From the NCBI RefSeq assembly GCF_003597395.2, contig NC_133771.1:138394013-138458012 (forward strand): a DNA stretch of 64,000 nt. The letters run 5' to 3'. A program made the translations under genes and the position numbers. This DNA comes from Chelonoidis abingdonii. Its lineage: Eukaryota > Chordata > Testudines > Testudinidae. The notes under the pieces were generated by a model that worked only from the letters and a program-made list of their open reading frames with translations, searched no databases and had not been told where the DNA came from. Shown here one piece after another: positions 10,380 to 23,169 of the stretch (position 1 is the first letter of the stretch; each line of letters starts with the position of its first letter).

Positions 10380-10530
10380 AGTAGTGGTCATGTTAGTCTG
10401 TATCTGCAAAAAGAACAGGAGTACTTGTGGCACCTTAGAAACTAACAAATTTATTTCAGCATAAGCTTTCGTGGGCTACAGCTCACTTCTTTGGATGCAT
10501 AGAATGGAACACAACCAGGAGATATTTATA
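10380..10530 (+). repeat. Reptile interspersed repeat, family A copy 1
   Basis: Contains tgttagtctgtatctgcaa, gtacttgtggcaccttag and ataagctttcgtgggctaca. The same blocks occur at 24878-25045 (rearranged) and 31640-31735. I do not recall its class with certainty. Confidence 0.7.
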
Positions 10531-11379
10531 CATACAGAGAACATAAAAAGGTGGATGTATGCATACCAACAGGAAGAGTCTAATCTGCCATTTGTGCCTT
10601 TGAAAATCTGCTCTTTCAGACCTTTTAAAAATAATACAGAATTGTACAGAAGTCATTACTATACTCTGAGAAAAATCTAGATCTAGCTGAATCTTGCTCT
10701 TTAATTTGCTGCCAACAACACAGAAAAGGAGGAGCTTTGTGGCTCTCACAGGTATAAAGCTGCATCAGGTATAAAGCTTCAACCTTTCTCCTTTAGAAAA
10801 TTTTATGTGTGATGTGTCTTATTGTAGATTTCAAGTGAAATGAGTTTAAAGGTCTTGATTTAAATGCCATTGGTAGATGCCTGGTCTTTATACAAAATTA
10901 ATACACAGTTTGTCAGAACAAGCAGTTCCAGCTCAGAGAACACCTTCCAGTTCATCCTCTCCAATTCAGAAAGGGTAGGGATGATACAAGGGAAGATTAA
11001 CCCTTGAGTTCAAATATGGTTCTCCTTCACCTCTGATGGAGTGGTTTCCACTTCTCCTCTGCCTCTGTTTTGCTCTCTATTGCCACAATTACAGCTAGTT
11101 CCCTACTTTAATGTTGTTTTGGCTCTGCACCAGGAATCCTAGTACTGCTGCCCCTGCTGGGCCATATTCCTACATTTGAGAAGACAGGAAGGGACTCCAA
11201 CCAGTTCCAGACTTTCTGGGGTAGACCCAGAAAAAAGACTTAGATTCAACATTGCAATGCCTTACTTTTAGTCACCCTGCCACCTAATAAAGTCTACAGC
11301 ACCAATTTAAGCTCCCAAATTCCCTATACAATGCACAGAAAGAGTTAAGTGTCTAAGAATGGGATCAACAAAAACTGAC

Positions 11380-11760
11380 TATCCTAACCAATGGGAGACG
11401 CCTCTGAAAGGAATGCGCCATTGCTCCTCTCCACTTCCCCCCAGAACCCCCTGATGCCACAAAAACGGTAGGCGCTGAGAGCAAGAGGGAGATGCTGATC
11501 GGCAGGACCTGCCAGCGAGCAGGAGGCACTGGGGGAGGGGGAGGTTCTGGTAGGGGGGCTGCCGGTGGCCGCTGCTCGCCTCCTCACCCCCACCTCCCCG
11601 CCTCCTCACCCCCTCCCACCTGCCGCTTGCCTCCTCACCCTGCTTGTCCACCCGCCTCCTGCTTCACCTCCCTACATGCTTCCTCATGCTTTTATGGAAG
11701 TGCAGGGCCCCCAAAGCGCAGGGCCTTCCGGTCTTCCCGATTTGCTGTACCCAAGGGAGG
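11380..11760. repeat. GC-rich repeat-like block
   Basis: A C- and G-rich island (cctcctcacccccacctcc type runs) in AT-rich intron. Several overlapping proline-rich ORFs on both strands are composition artefacts. The family was not recognised. Confidence 0.4.
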
Positions 11761-11884
11761 CTCTGGGTCCCACCTCTCAAATGGAGTTAGGCACCTCCCT
11801 CTGCTCAGGATTTACAGCCATGAACCTTCTCCTGGAGTTAGGTACCTAAGTAATTTCTCGCACAAAACAATGGAGGAGGAGAAG

Positions 11885-12025
11885 TAGGTGGTGGTACCCT
11901 GATAACCTTTAGCCCAGTGGTTACAGTACTCACCCAGCATGTGGGTTACCCAGGTTCAAATTCCCCCTCAGCCTAATGCTGCTGTAACCACTGGGCTAAA
12001 GATTCCAGGGGGAGCAGGAGCATCA
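11885..12025. repeat. tRNA-like foldback element
   Basis: Perfect 20-bp inverted arms at 11907-11926 (ctttagcccagtggttacag) and 11982-12001 flank a 55-base loop. The left arm contains an A-box-like TAGCCCAGTGG, and the loop a B-box-like GGTTCAAATTCC, so half of the structure resembles a tRNA-derived SINE head. The outer GTAGGTGGTG sequences are also inverted. It resembles a palindromic repeat common in turtles. Confidence 0.6.
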
Positions 12026-12029
12026 CCAC

Positions 12030-13079
12030 CTACATGGTTTGGAAAGAGACCCCTACAAATGCCTACCAAATCAAATTGGTGAGATAAGCAGAGCAATGCC
12101 TAGTTTGAGGATTCCACTATAGCTTAAGCATGAGTTAGATGCCTGGGACTTAGATGACTGTGCACATGCAGAAATGTAGGTGCCATGCGGACTTTATCAG
12201 TGGAACCATAGGCACCTAGGGAAGTTAGGTTTTGAAGATTTAAATTTTCAACTTAAGCACCTCAAGTTTCAGTTAGGCAGCTAAATCTCTTTTGGATTTA
12301 GCCCTCTGTCCCCTCCAGCTGAAACAATCCTTGATTCAAAGGTGTGGGTGAGGCAGCCTATGAGCAGGAAGAGGGAGGGGAAGGAGTGCATCTGGAATGG
12401 TCACAGAAGTGAGTCACTTTCATCTCAATTTCCCCTGCTGCTAGCTCCTCAGGCAAAGGAAGAGTTGCTACTTGATGAGGCGACTGTGGGGAGAGGAAGG
12501 GAGAAGAGAGCGAGAGAGACCTTCAAAAGCATCAGGAAAAGGCAAAGGTAGTGACACTTCTACAGTGAAGTTGGTAGGCAAACTCCCATTGGTCTGGCTC
12601 ACCCAGCTGCAAAGCTCTCGCTGCCTCCATCCAGTTATCAGAGTATCAGCTGATATGACCCACTCAGAAGATAGCTTAATATTTTTACCTAATCTTGCAA
12701 ACATACATGAGAACCAGGAATCTGTCTGTAAATCAGAGGTTCCTGCCACCTGTATTCTAAGTAACATACAGAAGTGTTTACAGTGGGCACCCTTCAACAT
12801 TTATTTTTACCATTAAACAAATCCTTAATGGGAACATATTTCCTATATTATTGCAATGGGCATTGCCACAATCACCAGGTGAGATGATGCCTTGCACAGC
12901 CTGCTTTCATGTCTTATTTCTTTGTTAATAAATTCGCAGCTCAGTTAAAATTTTGTCCTGGGAGTTCAATCTCAAGATTGCTCAGCTCAGACCTTTTGGG
13001 CAGACTCTACTAGTCAAACTTTACCTAATGATCAAAAGCTAAAAGGAAACATTTTTAAAACTGCCTCTGCGTAATACTG
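12030..13079. other. PCNX2 intron, no recognised feature
   Basis: Mixed sequence with ggcacctagg-type pieces at 12170-12300 suggesting an old repeat. No exon with conserved pecanex sequence was found. Confidence 0.4.
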
Positions 13080-13365
13080 TTACAACCTAGCTGGCTCATT
13101 ACTGGGTAGTTTCCCCTCACCAAGGCTGAGCTGGGGGGAGGTACAGGATCACTGCTCCGGGAAAGTGGAAGCTGCTGGAAGCGGTACGGGCCGAAGGATG
13201 TACTGGCCGCCGCTTCCAGCAATTCCCATTGGCTCGGAGCAGCGATCCGCGGCCAGTGGGAGCCGCGATTGGCCAAACTTGCAGACGGGGCAGGTAAATA
13301 CACCGGCCTGGCCCACCAGGGGCTTTCCCTACACAAGCTGCGACCCGTTTGAGAAACCCTGATCT
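13080..13365. repeat. GC-rich interspersed repeat
   Basis: The sequence around gccgcgattggccaaacttg and ccaggggctttccctacac is a GC-rich element I recognise as frequent in reptile introns. It contains internal inverted pieces around agcggcggccagtacatcc. The class is uncertain. Confidence 0.5.
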
Positions 13366-14469
13366 AACCAGCAAAGGGCACTGCCTTGCCCAGTTTAACA
13401 ACCAACCAGTTGAGGCGCCATAATTCTTAGAGGACATTCAATTGAAGTGTCTAAGTCAGAGGGGATTGGAGCTGCACTGGAGGCAGCACTCTGGGAGCTG
13501 GTTGCAGAGGGAAGGCTGGGGAACATGAGCCTGAGAACTGGGACTACAAGCTGAGGGCTAGGCAGGAAACCTGTGGGGCTTAGTGCTTGGAGCACTGACA
13601 GTGCTTGTCTCTGAGCTCACAGTAGACAGAGCACCCTACCAGACATCTAAGGGACAGGAGTTCATCACACACAGTGACATCCTGCAGTGTGGTCAGTTAC
13701 ACTACAGAAGTGTGGCTATTTCCACATGCTCTAAACACTGTGGGGCCAAGCAACTGTGATGGAAATTCTAAGGGCAAGCACACCCAACATTTTCTGGATG
13801 TCCTTGCTTTTGGTCAGGCCAGAAATACCTTTAAAAACCCTCTTGCAATCCACCTAATCGGTGCTCAAATTACTGGGGGGGGGGGCTTGTAGGGAAATGG
13901 GCCCCCTTATTAATGGGCCACCTCAGTTCTGTCTTATGGTCCCCTTACTTCTCACTACTGTTTAAATTAAAGCAAGCCACTTGACACAGACGGACCCACT
14001 ACTTCCCCTCCCCCATAACTATGTGGAACTGCACAGAGAACACAAAAATGAAAATTATTTTTTTTTAAAAAAGTATTTTCAGACATTTAAATAATTCAGT
14101 TTATCTTCCAGAAGATAGCTGAGTCTATTCTTTTCTTGTATCAGAATGTGGTTTGTCCATCACTAAAATCCTGTACATTTTCATAAGGGGCTTCCTGACA
14201 GCTCCTTCAATACCAAAGTCTTTCCTCAGGTCTTACAAAAAATAAAATCCTGATTCCTTTCACTGTGTCCTTACATTAATCTCCAATGTAGTCTGGGAAA
14301 AAACACATGATGTTATGTTACCCAGAATGTCCTACCTTTGCTTTTTAAATGAACTCCTATAATTACAGTTCTGATTCAGCTCAGCTGGTCTTGGTCTTCT
14401 TTTTTTCTTCAATCAATCATTCTTTGTTTTTGTTTTTTTAAAAAAGCACTTCATTGAGAGCTGAACTAA

Positions 14470-15066
14470 TGCCACCTCATTTGGGTTGAAAGCTCATCAT
14501 ATCTCACAAGCTAAGTCTTGTCAGCACTTGGATGAGAGACCTCAAAGGGAAAACACAGATTTCTCCAGGAAGTGACTGATGGTATGGGTGATTTAATAGG
14601 TGGGACCTCTTTTCTCAAAACCAATATTAAACATATGCCCTATGGTGCTGCTGAGTGGCACTGCGCTTTTGGAGGTGTTTTCTGAGGAGGCGCTGCCCAC
14701 TCTCTGTTATGAGAGATCCCAATGCATATTTTGCAAGAGTAAGTGTGTTAATCTTTGTTTCCTATCTCAGTTCCAACTTGGATAATTATATTTTGCTTTA
14801 ATTCCCTGTGCAGTTTCAGTCACTATACTATTCTTCTTCCTGTCCTTAATCATTGTATAGTGACACTACATGATGGTAAACAGCTGCAGCTTTCCTCCCC
14901 AGGAATGGCTCCATTTCAGCAGTGAGTGAAGCAATTCCTGTTTGTGTACTGAAGTATCATAGTAGTTTTGCCTGTGTAAGGATAGTTGGATCAAACTCAT
15001 GGCTTGTGGGATTCTTTGGGACAAAAAGGACTATGTAAAATGTACCATATCACCAATATTATTCTA
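14470..15066 (+). repeat. 5S rRNA-derived SINE
   Basis: At 14494-14550 the sequence ctcacaagctaagtcttg then cagcacttggatgagagac matches the internal promoter region of 5S rRNA (GAAGCTAAGC and TTAGTACTTGGATGGGAGACC). It is followed by a body of about 450 bp and an end reading gggattctttgggacaaa, a LINE-type 3' tail. This layout is that of 5S-headed SINEs known in reptiles. The copy is old: the 5S part carries several deletions. Confidence 0.75.
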
Positions 15067-16254
15067 TTTTTTCATCAGCATGAGCCATTTGACCATACAT
15101 TAATGGGCTGTTGCCTGAGGTGGCATCCCCCATCAAGTGCTGCCCTAAATGCCGATCTCTGATAGGAATGCTGCAGTGGAGGGTAAATAACCCCGTATAT
15201 TGAGAACAAATTAAATGTCTTTCGTTTATACGATTCAAGCTGGTTCCAAAACATTTCTGTGGGGTGAGAGATGGAGAAAATACCAGCAGATATTTAAAGA
15301 AAATATTAACAGCTCTTCTGACAGCAAGCTCAAGGGTAAATAGAACATTTTATACACTGGCAATTCAAAGGATGCCTTGAGTGTGAAAAGCCAAAATCAA
15401 AGTGACAAGGATTCAGGTTTGCCTTATAAAATGTTGCCGTAAACCCATCTGTATTTGCACAATGTAATTTAAGTGAGCACCTCTTCTCTAGTAAAAGAGG
15501 ACTTCTTCACAACCCGTTTTTTAATCTGGAAGAAGGGACAAAGTGGCCATAATTTTTGGCCTTCAGCCAGGCTCATACTTTGGTATTACTATTGACTGAC
15601 CTGTAATTGCTTTTGGAACCAATCAGTTAGCAAGGCAGCAGATTACTAGGAACTGGTGTGCTTACATTGCATCTTGGATTCAGGAAATGTGAATTAAGTC
15701 AAAGTGAAGCCTAGTTAGCATTTAGTCCTGGCCTCAATATTATACTAAAGGCTGCAATTTTCCCTCTCTCTTTTTCTCTTAAATAAGTTGTATGTCCATG
15801 AAAAACAAAGTAAAGGTAGAAACGTAGGTATAATGGTAAAATTAGGAGTGTTTTCTAGTTGTTTTTAGAGTGTTATTGTTTTAGAGTGTTATTCATTTAC
15901 CTTAGAGACAAACTGCATCCAAGAAAAACACTTAAAAAGCATTGAATTTTAGGAATAATTCCTCAGTGCCATGTGCACTGATGGCTAAAGACTATTTGAG
16001 CTTTGAGCTACATTTTTGTCTTTTATCTATTGAATTTTGGTACCTAGATTTTGACTTTAGCACAGTAACTACTTTAAGTCTTATGACTAGCTGGCCAGAG
16101 GTTTAGTTCCAAACAACCCTCAATCCCAAGCAGATATATGACCATGCATAAATATGTTTACAGTATAGTTCTTTAAATTTTATTCCTGCTGTTGAATATG
16201 TTGGAATGAGGTTTCCTGTGTAGTAGTCATAGTATTTTGCATTTATGGAGATCC
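15067..16254. other. PCNX2 intron, no recognised feature
   Basis: AT-rich unique-looking intron. No coding frame, RNA gene or recognisable repeat was seen. Confidence 0.4.
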
Positions 16255-16420
16255 TTTATCAGAGAATCTCTAAACAGTTTACAAAAGGTGGGTAAATACT
16301 ATTTTTTCCATTTTACAGGCAAGGAAACTGAGGCACAGAGGGGGGGAAACTCAGGCTCATAGAGATTATTTAAAATCAGACAGTGCGTCACTGGAACACA
16401 GTCAGGAGCAGCATTGTGTC
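16255..16420 (+). repeat. MIR-like SINE
   Basis: The core caaggaaactgaggcacaga within a ccattttacag...agattattt context is the MIR/CORE-SINE signature. A related copy is at 54110-54310. Confidence 0.65.
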
Positions 16421-17479
16421 CATAAGGACCCCAATTTTGTAACACCTTGACTGTTGACTTTGGAGCTGGGAAAACATCAACAAAAATGTTAACAAATATT
16501 CTCACTGACTCTAATCAGTGAGAATTCACAGCCCTTAAATATTCACATTATGCTGACATTCATCTGAAGAGGATTTGTTTATATGAAATAGTTGTGAGTT
16601 CATCTTGGAAATCTCTTTGCGGATTTGCGATAGGACAAGAAGGAAGTTAGAGAAAAGAAAAAGCAGCAGCAGGGATGCGGATGTGATGGTGGGAGATGTC
16701 CAAAGGAGAAACAGGAGACGGTCCTCTGCTCTCGTAGTAATCCAGGCTTTTAAGTGCCTTTTAGGAGGCACTTAAAAATATAGCCATATCCCTGGAGAGC
16801 AGCCAGACAATCAAAAAAAGGAAGAAATACCCCATGGCACCTATCTGTTAAGGTAATATCCTGACATATTTGCCACGATGTCTCAAGGAGCAAATATTGC
16901 CTAGGTCATGACAGACCACTCAAGCTTCCCAGTCACAGGGGACAAGCAGTAGTAGAGAAAGAGGTATTGCTGCTGATATGAGTGTTGAAGGAGGGCCTGT
17001 CAACTGTGCCTCACATGAGGGTGATTGCTCAACACTGAGAAGTTACTCATGAGGCTGGGAAGTGGATAATTGACAGGAGGTAGAAGTTCCTTGAAGAGAT
17101 CCAATATCTGCTAATTCTTCTACAGCAGTACTTGCTGGAGAAAACAAGTTCCTGTTGTATCAACAGCTGGAGGTGGATACATTAACACCTTTCAGAGGTT
17201 TAAGGATTAGAGAAAAGCACATTCTCACCCCATGCCAGCTGGCTACAACGGGCATGCTCCCAGACCAGACAGCCTTCCATTGAAAAGGGATGCAGGGATT
17301 GCAGTTTATCATTGACACAAGGGAATTATAAACTTAAGGAATAATCTACAAAATACTACTTGCTTTGTACTGGTCAATTTCACCATAATGAAATAACTTC
17401 ATCCTGGTAAAGCTGGCCTGCCCTTGAGTCCTCCTGCAACATCTTTAGATTTTTTACTTTTTTTTACTGGGATTACCTG

Positions 17480-17772
17480 GTTATATGTACAGCTGGTTGG
17501 CAAATTATTTTCCCCTGTGAAAAATTTTGAAACTTTTTTAAAATTAATTTTGTGAAATTATTTATTTGAAATTTTTAGATTTTGGAGTTTGAGTGTCAAA
17601 AAATAAATAACTCCAAGCCTGATGATTATTATTTTAATTTTTTCAACACCACTTGAAAATATTGAACAAAAATAGTTGGTTTGTTTTTGTTTTTAATATT
17701 TGTTTTCCAGCTATTTTTGTTTAGCTGAAAAGCCATTTTTTTAATTAAAGATAATTTCAACCAGCTCTACGT
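17480..17772. repeat. AT-rich MITE, family B copy 1
   Basis: Built of runs like gaaattttt and aaaattttg, ending tttcaaccagctctacg. Copies with the same composition and an AGAGCTGG-type end occur at 51640-51852, 54515-54690 and 56525-56775. Confidence 0.5.
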
Positions 17773-18454
17773 AATGTTTTTCTCCTGTGTGGCTCTGTTT
17801 CTGAAAGACACACAAAATGGGGAGGAGGGGGAAGAAGAGGAGGGGGAGAGGAGGAAACTTCAAGAGGCTTATGAATGAAAGCCAAGTGTCTAAGCAGGTG
17901 TTAGGTGGGAGTTACTTGCCTGAGCTAACCCAGTGCAGGGTGAGTGAAACTCAGGCCCTCTCAGAAAGCAGCATTAGAACTGTCAGCAGCAAGGATTAGG
18001 TAACTAAGCACTAAACGCAGAGAACATTCCAAACTAAATGCCAAAGCAAAGCAAAACTATTAAGACCATAACATTAAACACAGAAACTGAACATTAATCA
18101 CATTAAATGAGCTCTACGTTCTACTCTGAAGCTCACTAACCTGAGACTCTGGCAGACAACTAGTTGGAAAAAATTTCAAAAGGCAGAAGCCATATATATC
18201 TACCCATCACCTTGGTATCTGACACTACTCTGCTGAGACCTCGGTTTTGTTCACAGAAGTAGGATCCCAGATGATTTCATTAGACTGCTTCTGTGAGGTC
18301 TACCGTGATATCTACCACAAAAATTGGCCCTGGACGGACATACAGGACTTTCAGGCTATTCAGCAACACCTTAAACTGCATCATGAAGTGAACAGGAAAC
18401 CACTGTAGAGATCTGAGCACTCGCCTTATATGCTCATAGTGACACACTCCACAT

Positions 18455-19047
18455 TAGCAGGGCCAGCTCTGGCTTTTTTGCCTCCCCAAGCAAAAAAAAA
18501 AAAAAAAAAAAGGGGCGGGGGGCACAGCGACAAAGTAGGGGGGAACAAAACAGGGCACAGCCGGAGTGGCAAAGCGGGGGGCTGGGGGAGAGGCAAAAAA
18601 GCGGTGTGGCCGGCAAAGCAGAGGAAAAACAAAACAAAACAAAAAACCCTACAGGGCAGCTGGAGCCAGGGTGCAGGGGGATTCCCTGTGCTGCAGGGTG
18701 CGTGCCCGGTCTAGTGGAGAGGAGAGAGAGGGGGAGGGAGCGGGGGGGGGGGAGGAGACCAGCACTTCAGTGGGGCTCTCTCCATGCAGCCCCGACTGCC
18801 GCGCTGCCTGCCGGGAGGGCTCCGCGCTGCTCCAGTTGGCGGGGAGGGAAGGACGCGGCCTGCCCTGCCGAGTTGGTTGCAGAGCGCTCCCCTCCTCCGC
18901 CCCCTACAGGTGGCCGGAGCAGCGAATCCCCCCCAAAAAAATAAAAGAGCAGCCATGCCACCCTAGGTTTGGCCAGAATGCCACCCTGTAGAATCTGCCA
19001 CCCCAAGCATGAGCTTGCTCAGCTGGTGCCTGGAGCCAGCCTTACAC
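18455..19047. repeat. GC-rich TIR-bearing repeat
   Basis: The ends agggccagctctggctttt and tggtgcctggagccagcct are inverted relative to each other. The interior holds a 20-nt A run, G-rich stretches and CpG-rich sequence. It carries many long but spurious ORFs. Confidence 0.55.
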
Positions 19048-19094
19048 ACTAGGCACTGGCATTCTACGTCTCCTGACTACATTAATAAATTCTA

Positions 19095-19325
19095 AGGCCA
19101 GAAGGGATCACTGTGAACATCTAGTCTGACTTCCTGTATAGCCCAGGCCATAGAATTTCCCCAAAATAATATCTAAAGCATATCTTTTAGAAAAAAAATC
19201 CGATCTTGATTTAAAAATTGTCAGTGATGAAGAATCCACCACAACCCTTGGTAAATTGTTGCAATGGTTAATTATTCTCACTGTCAAAAATTTATTCCTT
19301 ATTTCTTATTACTCTAGGCTGTCTT
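19095..19325 (-). repeat. CR1 3' fragment
   Basis: The plus strand reads aaggccagaagggatcactg, tctagtctgacttcctgta and gatgaagaatccaccaca, the reverse complement of a CR1 3' region of a subfamily common in turtles. Confidence 0.75.
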
Positions 19326-19329
19326 CAAG

Positions 19330-22300
19330 GACAGTCCTAAATAGAATCTGTTACAGTAGTATAGTTTCGAGATGACAAAGCCATGACCGATGACTGCAAG
19401 GTATGCCTGAAAGAGATTGGGAAGAATGTTTGGAGTTTGCTAGAAGCCATAGATGATCAAAAGCACGAGAGGCCACTGTAGCCTGAGAATCCAAGAACAA
19501 GAATGGACCCAGAAGAACCCCCAGATTATCCCACTGCTCCCTAGCCTTGTTTCGAAAATTTCAGCTGCATTGTCATTCAGGTTTATAACACTGATCATTC
19601 TTCTTTAATCTCCCTGCTGTTCTGCATCCTTGCATTAGCATCAAGCAATCTTTCTACTTTAATTTTAATGTAGTTGTGTGAATTATGAAGTAGTACAGTA
19701 TGGTATCCTTTCAAGCCTACTTGTTGTCTTATTTTTAATGATGCCAACTAATTCCAGCAAGCCTCTATTAATACATCTCATTTTATAAAATTTAATAACT
19801 TTTAAGTGATTATAATGCATAATGCAATACGGATTAAATCTTCTAGTTTAATTTATGTTAAATATGCCTTTCATGTTTAAAATGGTGAGTGAAAAGATAC
19901 TATGAAAAAATATTTTACAGGCACTTCTTAATAAACCAAGGCTTGTGGGAGGCTTGGGGAGGGAATCAGGTATATCATCACTTTGTTATAATACTGCATG
20001 ACATGTAGAATATAGTATGATGGATGATGTTATAACATTTCTACTGTGACTGTAAAATTCTAGCCATGGCATTGTATGAAAATATGCCTCAATTAAGCTT
20101 CATTAGTTATTTCGTCTTTGATGCTACAAATAATTTAGGCTAGGATGTGATTATAATGAAGTTTTGATTATGCTGGTTACCACTCCTCTTAAACAAATGT
20201 GCACATTATCAATGTTTGCATGTGCAAGTGATTTGATTACTGTTCACATTATTGTGTGTAGAAATGTGTTAGTCGAACCAACAAATATGGTTTATTTTTG
20301 GAATCTAGAAAATTAGCTCTTTACTGAGGTCTGAATATCTTTTAAAGTCCCTGGAAATAACATACACTACAAGGAATAGAATTGTAAACTAATGTTTATC
20401 AACACTGTCCAGTTTTCAGGTAGGCATGAATTGCCTGCAAATGTGCAATAGCTGAGCAATTCCATAATTTCTAGGAATGATTGATGCAGGAAAGGAAACT
20501 AAGAATCCTTCAAGTTCACCTTGGTAGAATTTACAACTATAAACTGCAAAGAACCATGATTTACCCTGATTTAAAAATGAATTTACATTTCCAGTCTTCA
20601 AAATGACAAAGGCTAAAACTCACTATAAAAGGGAAAGAATCAAGGAGACGGAGCTGATTTGTAATTCCCACCCTCCCTACACCATTCCCAAGAGCAGCTT
20701 GCAAACAGCAGGTGCTCTTTTACCTAGCTGCAGACTTCCCAGAAGGTGAGAGAGTCCAAAATCAACAAACTGAAGGATAGGCGCAGATCCTGAATGAGTA
20801 CACCCAATATTCTGACTTGGAGAAAAAGTTCAGTCCTCCTCCAACAGTTCGCAAACTCCTTCCCCCCGCCCCCTTACATTACATCACATTATGCTTCTAG
20901 ATAAGAAGATCAACTGTATTCATTTTTGCTCATGCCCCTTACCTAGTACTGGTTGCCTTACATTACAGCTAACCAACTGATAAGTGTTAGAACACATCTC
21001 TTATTTGTTTAATGTACTGTATCCAATATCACACTTCCATTTCTTTCACTATCCTGGGAGCAATAGAGGCACTGAATCTTTTCCCCTGGTGCACATGTTA
21101 TTCCTCAAAGAGATATTCCTAGATAGGACAATCAGATGCCAGCTAACCAATGCATTTCCAACATAGAATCAGTATTTCTAATGTACTACTGCCCTGGAGA
21201 TATGATTCAGAATACCAGGGTAGCTAATACTCACAGTAAGGCAGATCCTGCATATCTCTTCTCAATGTAACCTAATACACATACTGCTAGTGACAATTTA
21301 CAACAATACATTGCTGATACCTCAATTATACTTCTCCCAGTTATGGTACTTTGTGAAGGAAGGATGAATATTATATAGAAATACAATTATAGGAATAGAT
21401 TAATAAGGAAGCATCTGCTATTTGATCAGTCAATTATGTACTTTTTCTTAATGACTTTGAGGAAAAGATCAGTAATAGCAGATTAAAAATCAATGATCTG
21501 TTTTGAAGATGAATTTTAAATCCCTATTGACTGAAGACTGAGGGATGAGTCTGGATTGTTGCTGTTTTAAAAGCCAACAGTTGTTAATGGAAAACAGAGG
21601 AAATGTTGGTCAGATGCCATATGACTGAGTTTCTGAATAATCTAATTCAGACATATTTATGATTATTATATTTTAGGACATAGAGTACCCAAAAGTAATG
21701 ATGAATTCAAATAATCAATCATGAATAAAAATAGTACTGAAGCCACAAAAGCCACATGCAATAGGGTTCTTGATAAACAACCAACAGTATTTACAACAGC
21801 TACTTATTTAAATGTTTCACTGTTATGACACTAAGAACTCATCAGTGCCAACAAGCAAAGGGTTCATTCCTCTGTAACAGCAACTCCTAGCGGGCCTGAC
21901 AATCTCACTACACCTCGCACCCTGCTTTCATAGTATTTATCATACAGAATGTTATGTGAGGTCTTCAATAAAAGCTGGGTTCTTACTGATCATTAATGTC
22001 ATTGTGAAACGTATGCACAAATACCATGAAAAAAAGTTGTGTATATATACTGAAAATACGTTCCTAGAAAGAGTCTCAATCGAGGTAGCATTGGTTTCTG
22101 CCAGACGAAAGGATATATATTCCCCTGTCTGTCTTGGTTCACATATAAATTAAGCATCTAAAGCCAATACAAGGAAGCCCCATTTGCACATGAAGTCAAC
22201 ATGAAGTCAACACACCAGGGAATAAACCTTGGGGGGTCATCCTGACTCTTGGGACAAACAATGGATGTTTGGGAGATATCAGACGACAAAAGGACACCAT

Positions 22301-22888
22301 TTTATCATTAACCAAGGAAGCAAAAGGACAGTACTTTTTGCATTCATGAAAGAGGGATCCTAGTCATGTTGGCTGGAGATGCTGGGAGATTGCTTTGGGT
22401 GACAAACTTTTGTAGACAGGGGCTTGGCCTGTTAAATATATATTTTTTTGGCATTTCTTCACCCCATTTTTCCACCCCGGGCAGCTGTCTCGCTCATCCC
22501 ACCCTGGTTACAGCATTCTTGTGTGTATACTGTCCCTCTAGGGACATCATCTCTGGTAACTCTTGTGAGTGGCTAGTGGACACGGGGCTGGATGCTACAG
22601 GAATTGCTCTGAGGACTCAGGGGTTGTTGTGTGCCTATCACTAGCCTGCAGAGAGGGAGTGAGGTTTGCAGAGGCCTGGAAGGTAGCGCTTGTGTTGCCA
22701 GAGGTTTTTGGTTCCAGGGAGCTGGACTACAACAAGCACAGATGAGATGACAGCACACTAAGAGCAGGTAGCGGTAAGGTGGTGCCTCATGACGACCCTG
22801 GGTAGTCTCATAGCAGTACCAACTGATTCCTTCTCAGTACAAAAGTAATATTATAAAAAGCAAACTTGCTCTGCTTGCTGAGACTTAC
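19330..22888. other. PCNX2 intron, mostly unrecognised
   Basis: AT-rich sequence without conserved frames. A short direct duplication of catgaagtcaa lies at 22190-22210, and 22200-22800 looks repeat-like (possibly an LTR remnant), but no family could be named. Confidence 0.35.
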
Positions 22889-22921
22889 ATGTATTGGTGA
22901 GGCAGGGTCAGGCTGAACACT
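22889..22921 (-). CDS. PCNX2: PCNX2 33-nt microexon
   Basis: Eleven codons, SVQPDPASPIH, lie between a gtttttag acceptor and a GTAAGT donor, in phase 0 at both ends. This equals the human sequence following QYSLLK as recalled, residue for residue. It is the shortest exon in the window and sits 94 bp after the preceding exon. It forms the loop between two membrane helices. Skipping it would keep the frame and remove eleven residues. Confidence 0.95.
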
Positions 22922-23015
22922 CTAAAAACAAAAACAGAAAAAAAATATTTACAGGTTTCTGGATCCCCAAAAATTCCAGGAGAGTTTGTGGATAGGAATT
23001 ATACTTATTTCTTAC

Positions 23016-23169
23016 CTTTAGAAGGGAATACTGGCAACCGGCCATGACAAGACAGAACAGGAGGACCCAAATGTCTTTACAGAAGCCTTGGTTCAGAGTC
23101 AGGAACCCAAGAAGTGAGACAAGAACGACTAGAAGAACAGCCAACACATTCTCCTTGATAGCGTCAGTC
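23016..23169 (-). CDS. PCNX2: PCNX2 coding exon with two transmembrane helices
   Basis: The exon is 154 nt: one base plus 51 codons, between tattcttgtag and GTAAGA. The translation TDAIKENVLAVLLVVLVSL continues LGFLTLNQGFCKDIWVLLF and CLVMAGCQYSLLK. Two hydrophobic helices are visible (VLAVLLVVLVSLLGFLTL and IWVLLFCLVMAGCQYSLL) separated by a short NQGFCKD loop, as expected for the start of the pecanex multi-pass domain. Agreement with remembered human PCNX2 is very high. It ends on a full codon, and the next exon follows after only 94 bp. Confidence 0.97.

Noticed and set aside
18430..19006. Cluster of long ORFs on both strands
   Set aside because: They overlap each other in a GC-rich repeat with homopolymer runs and no conserved motif.
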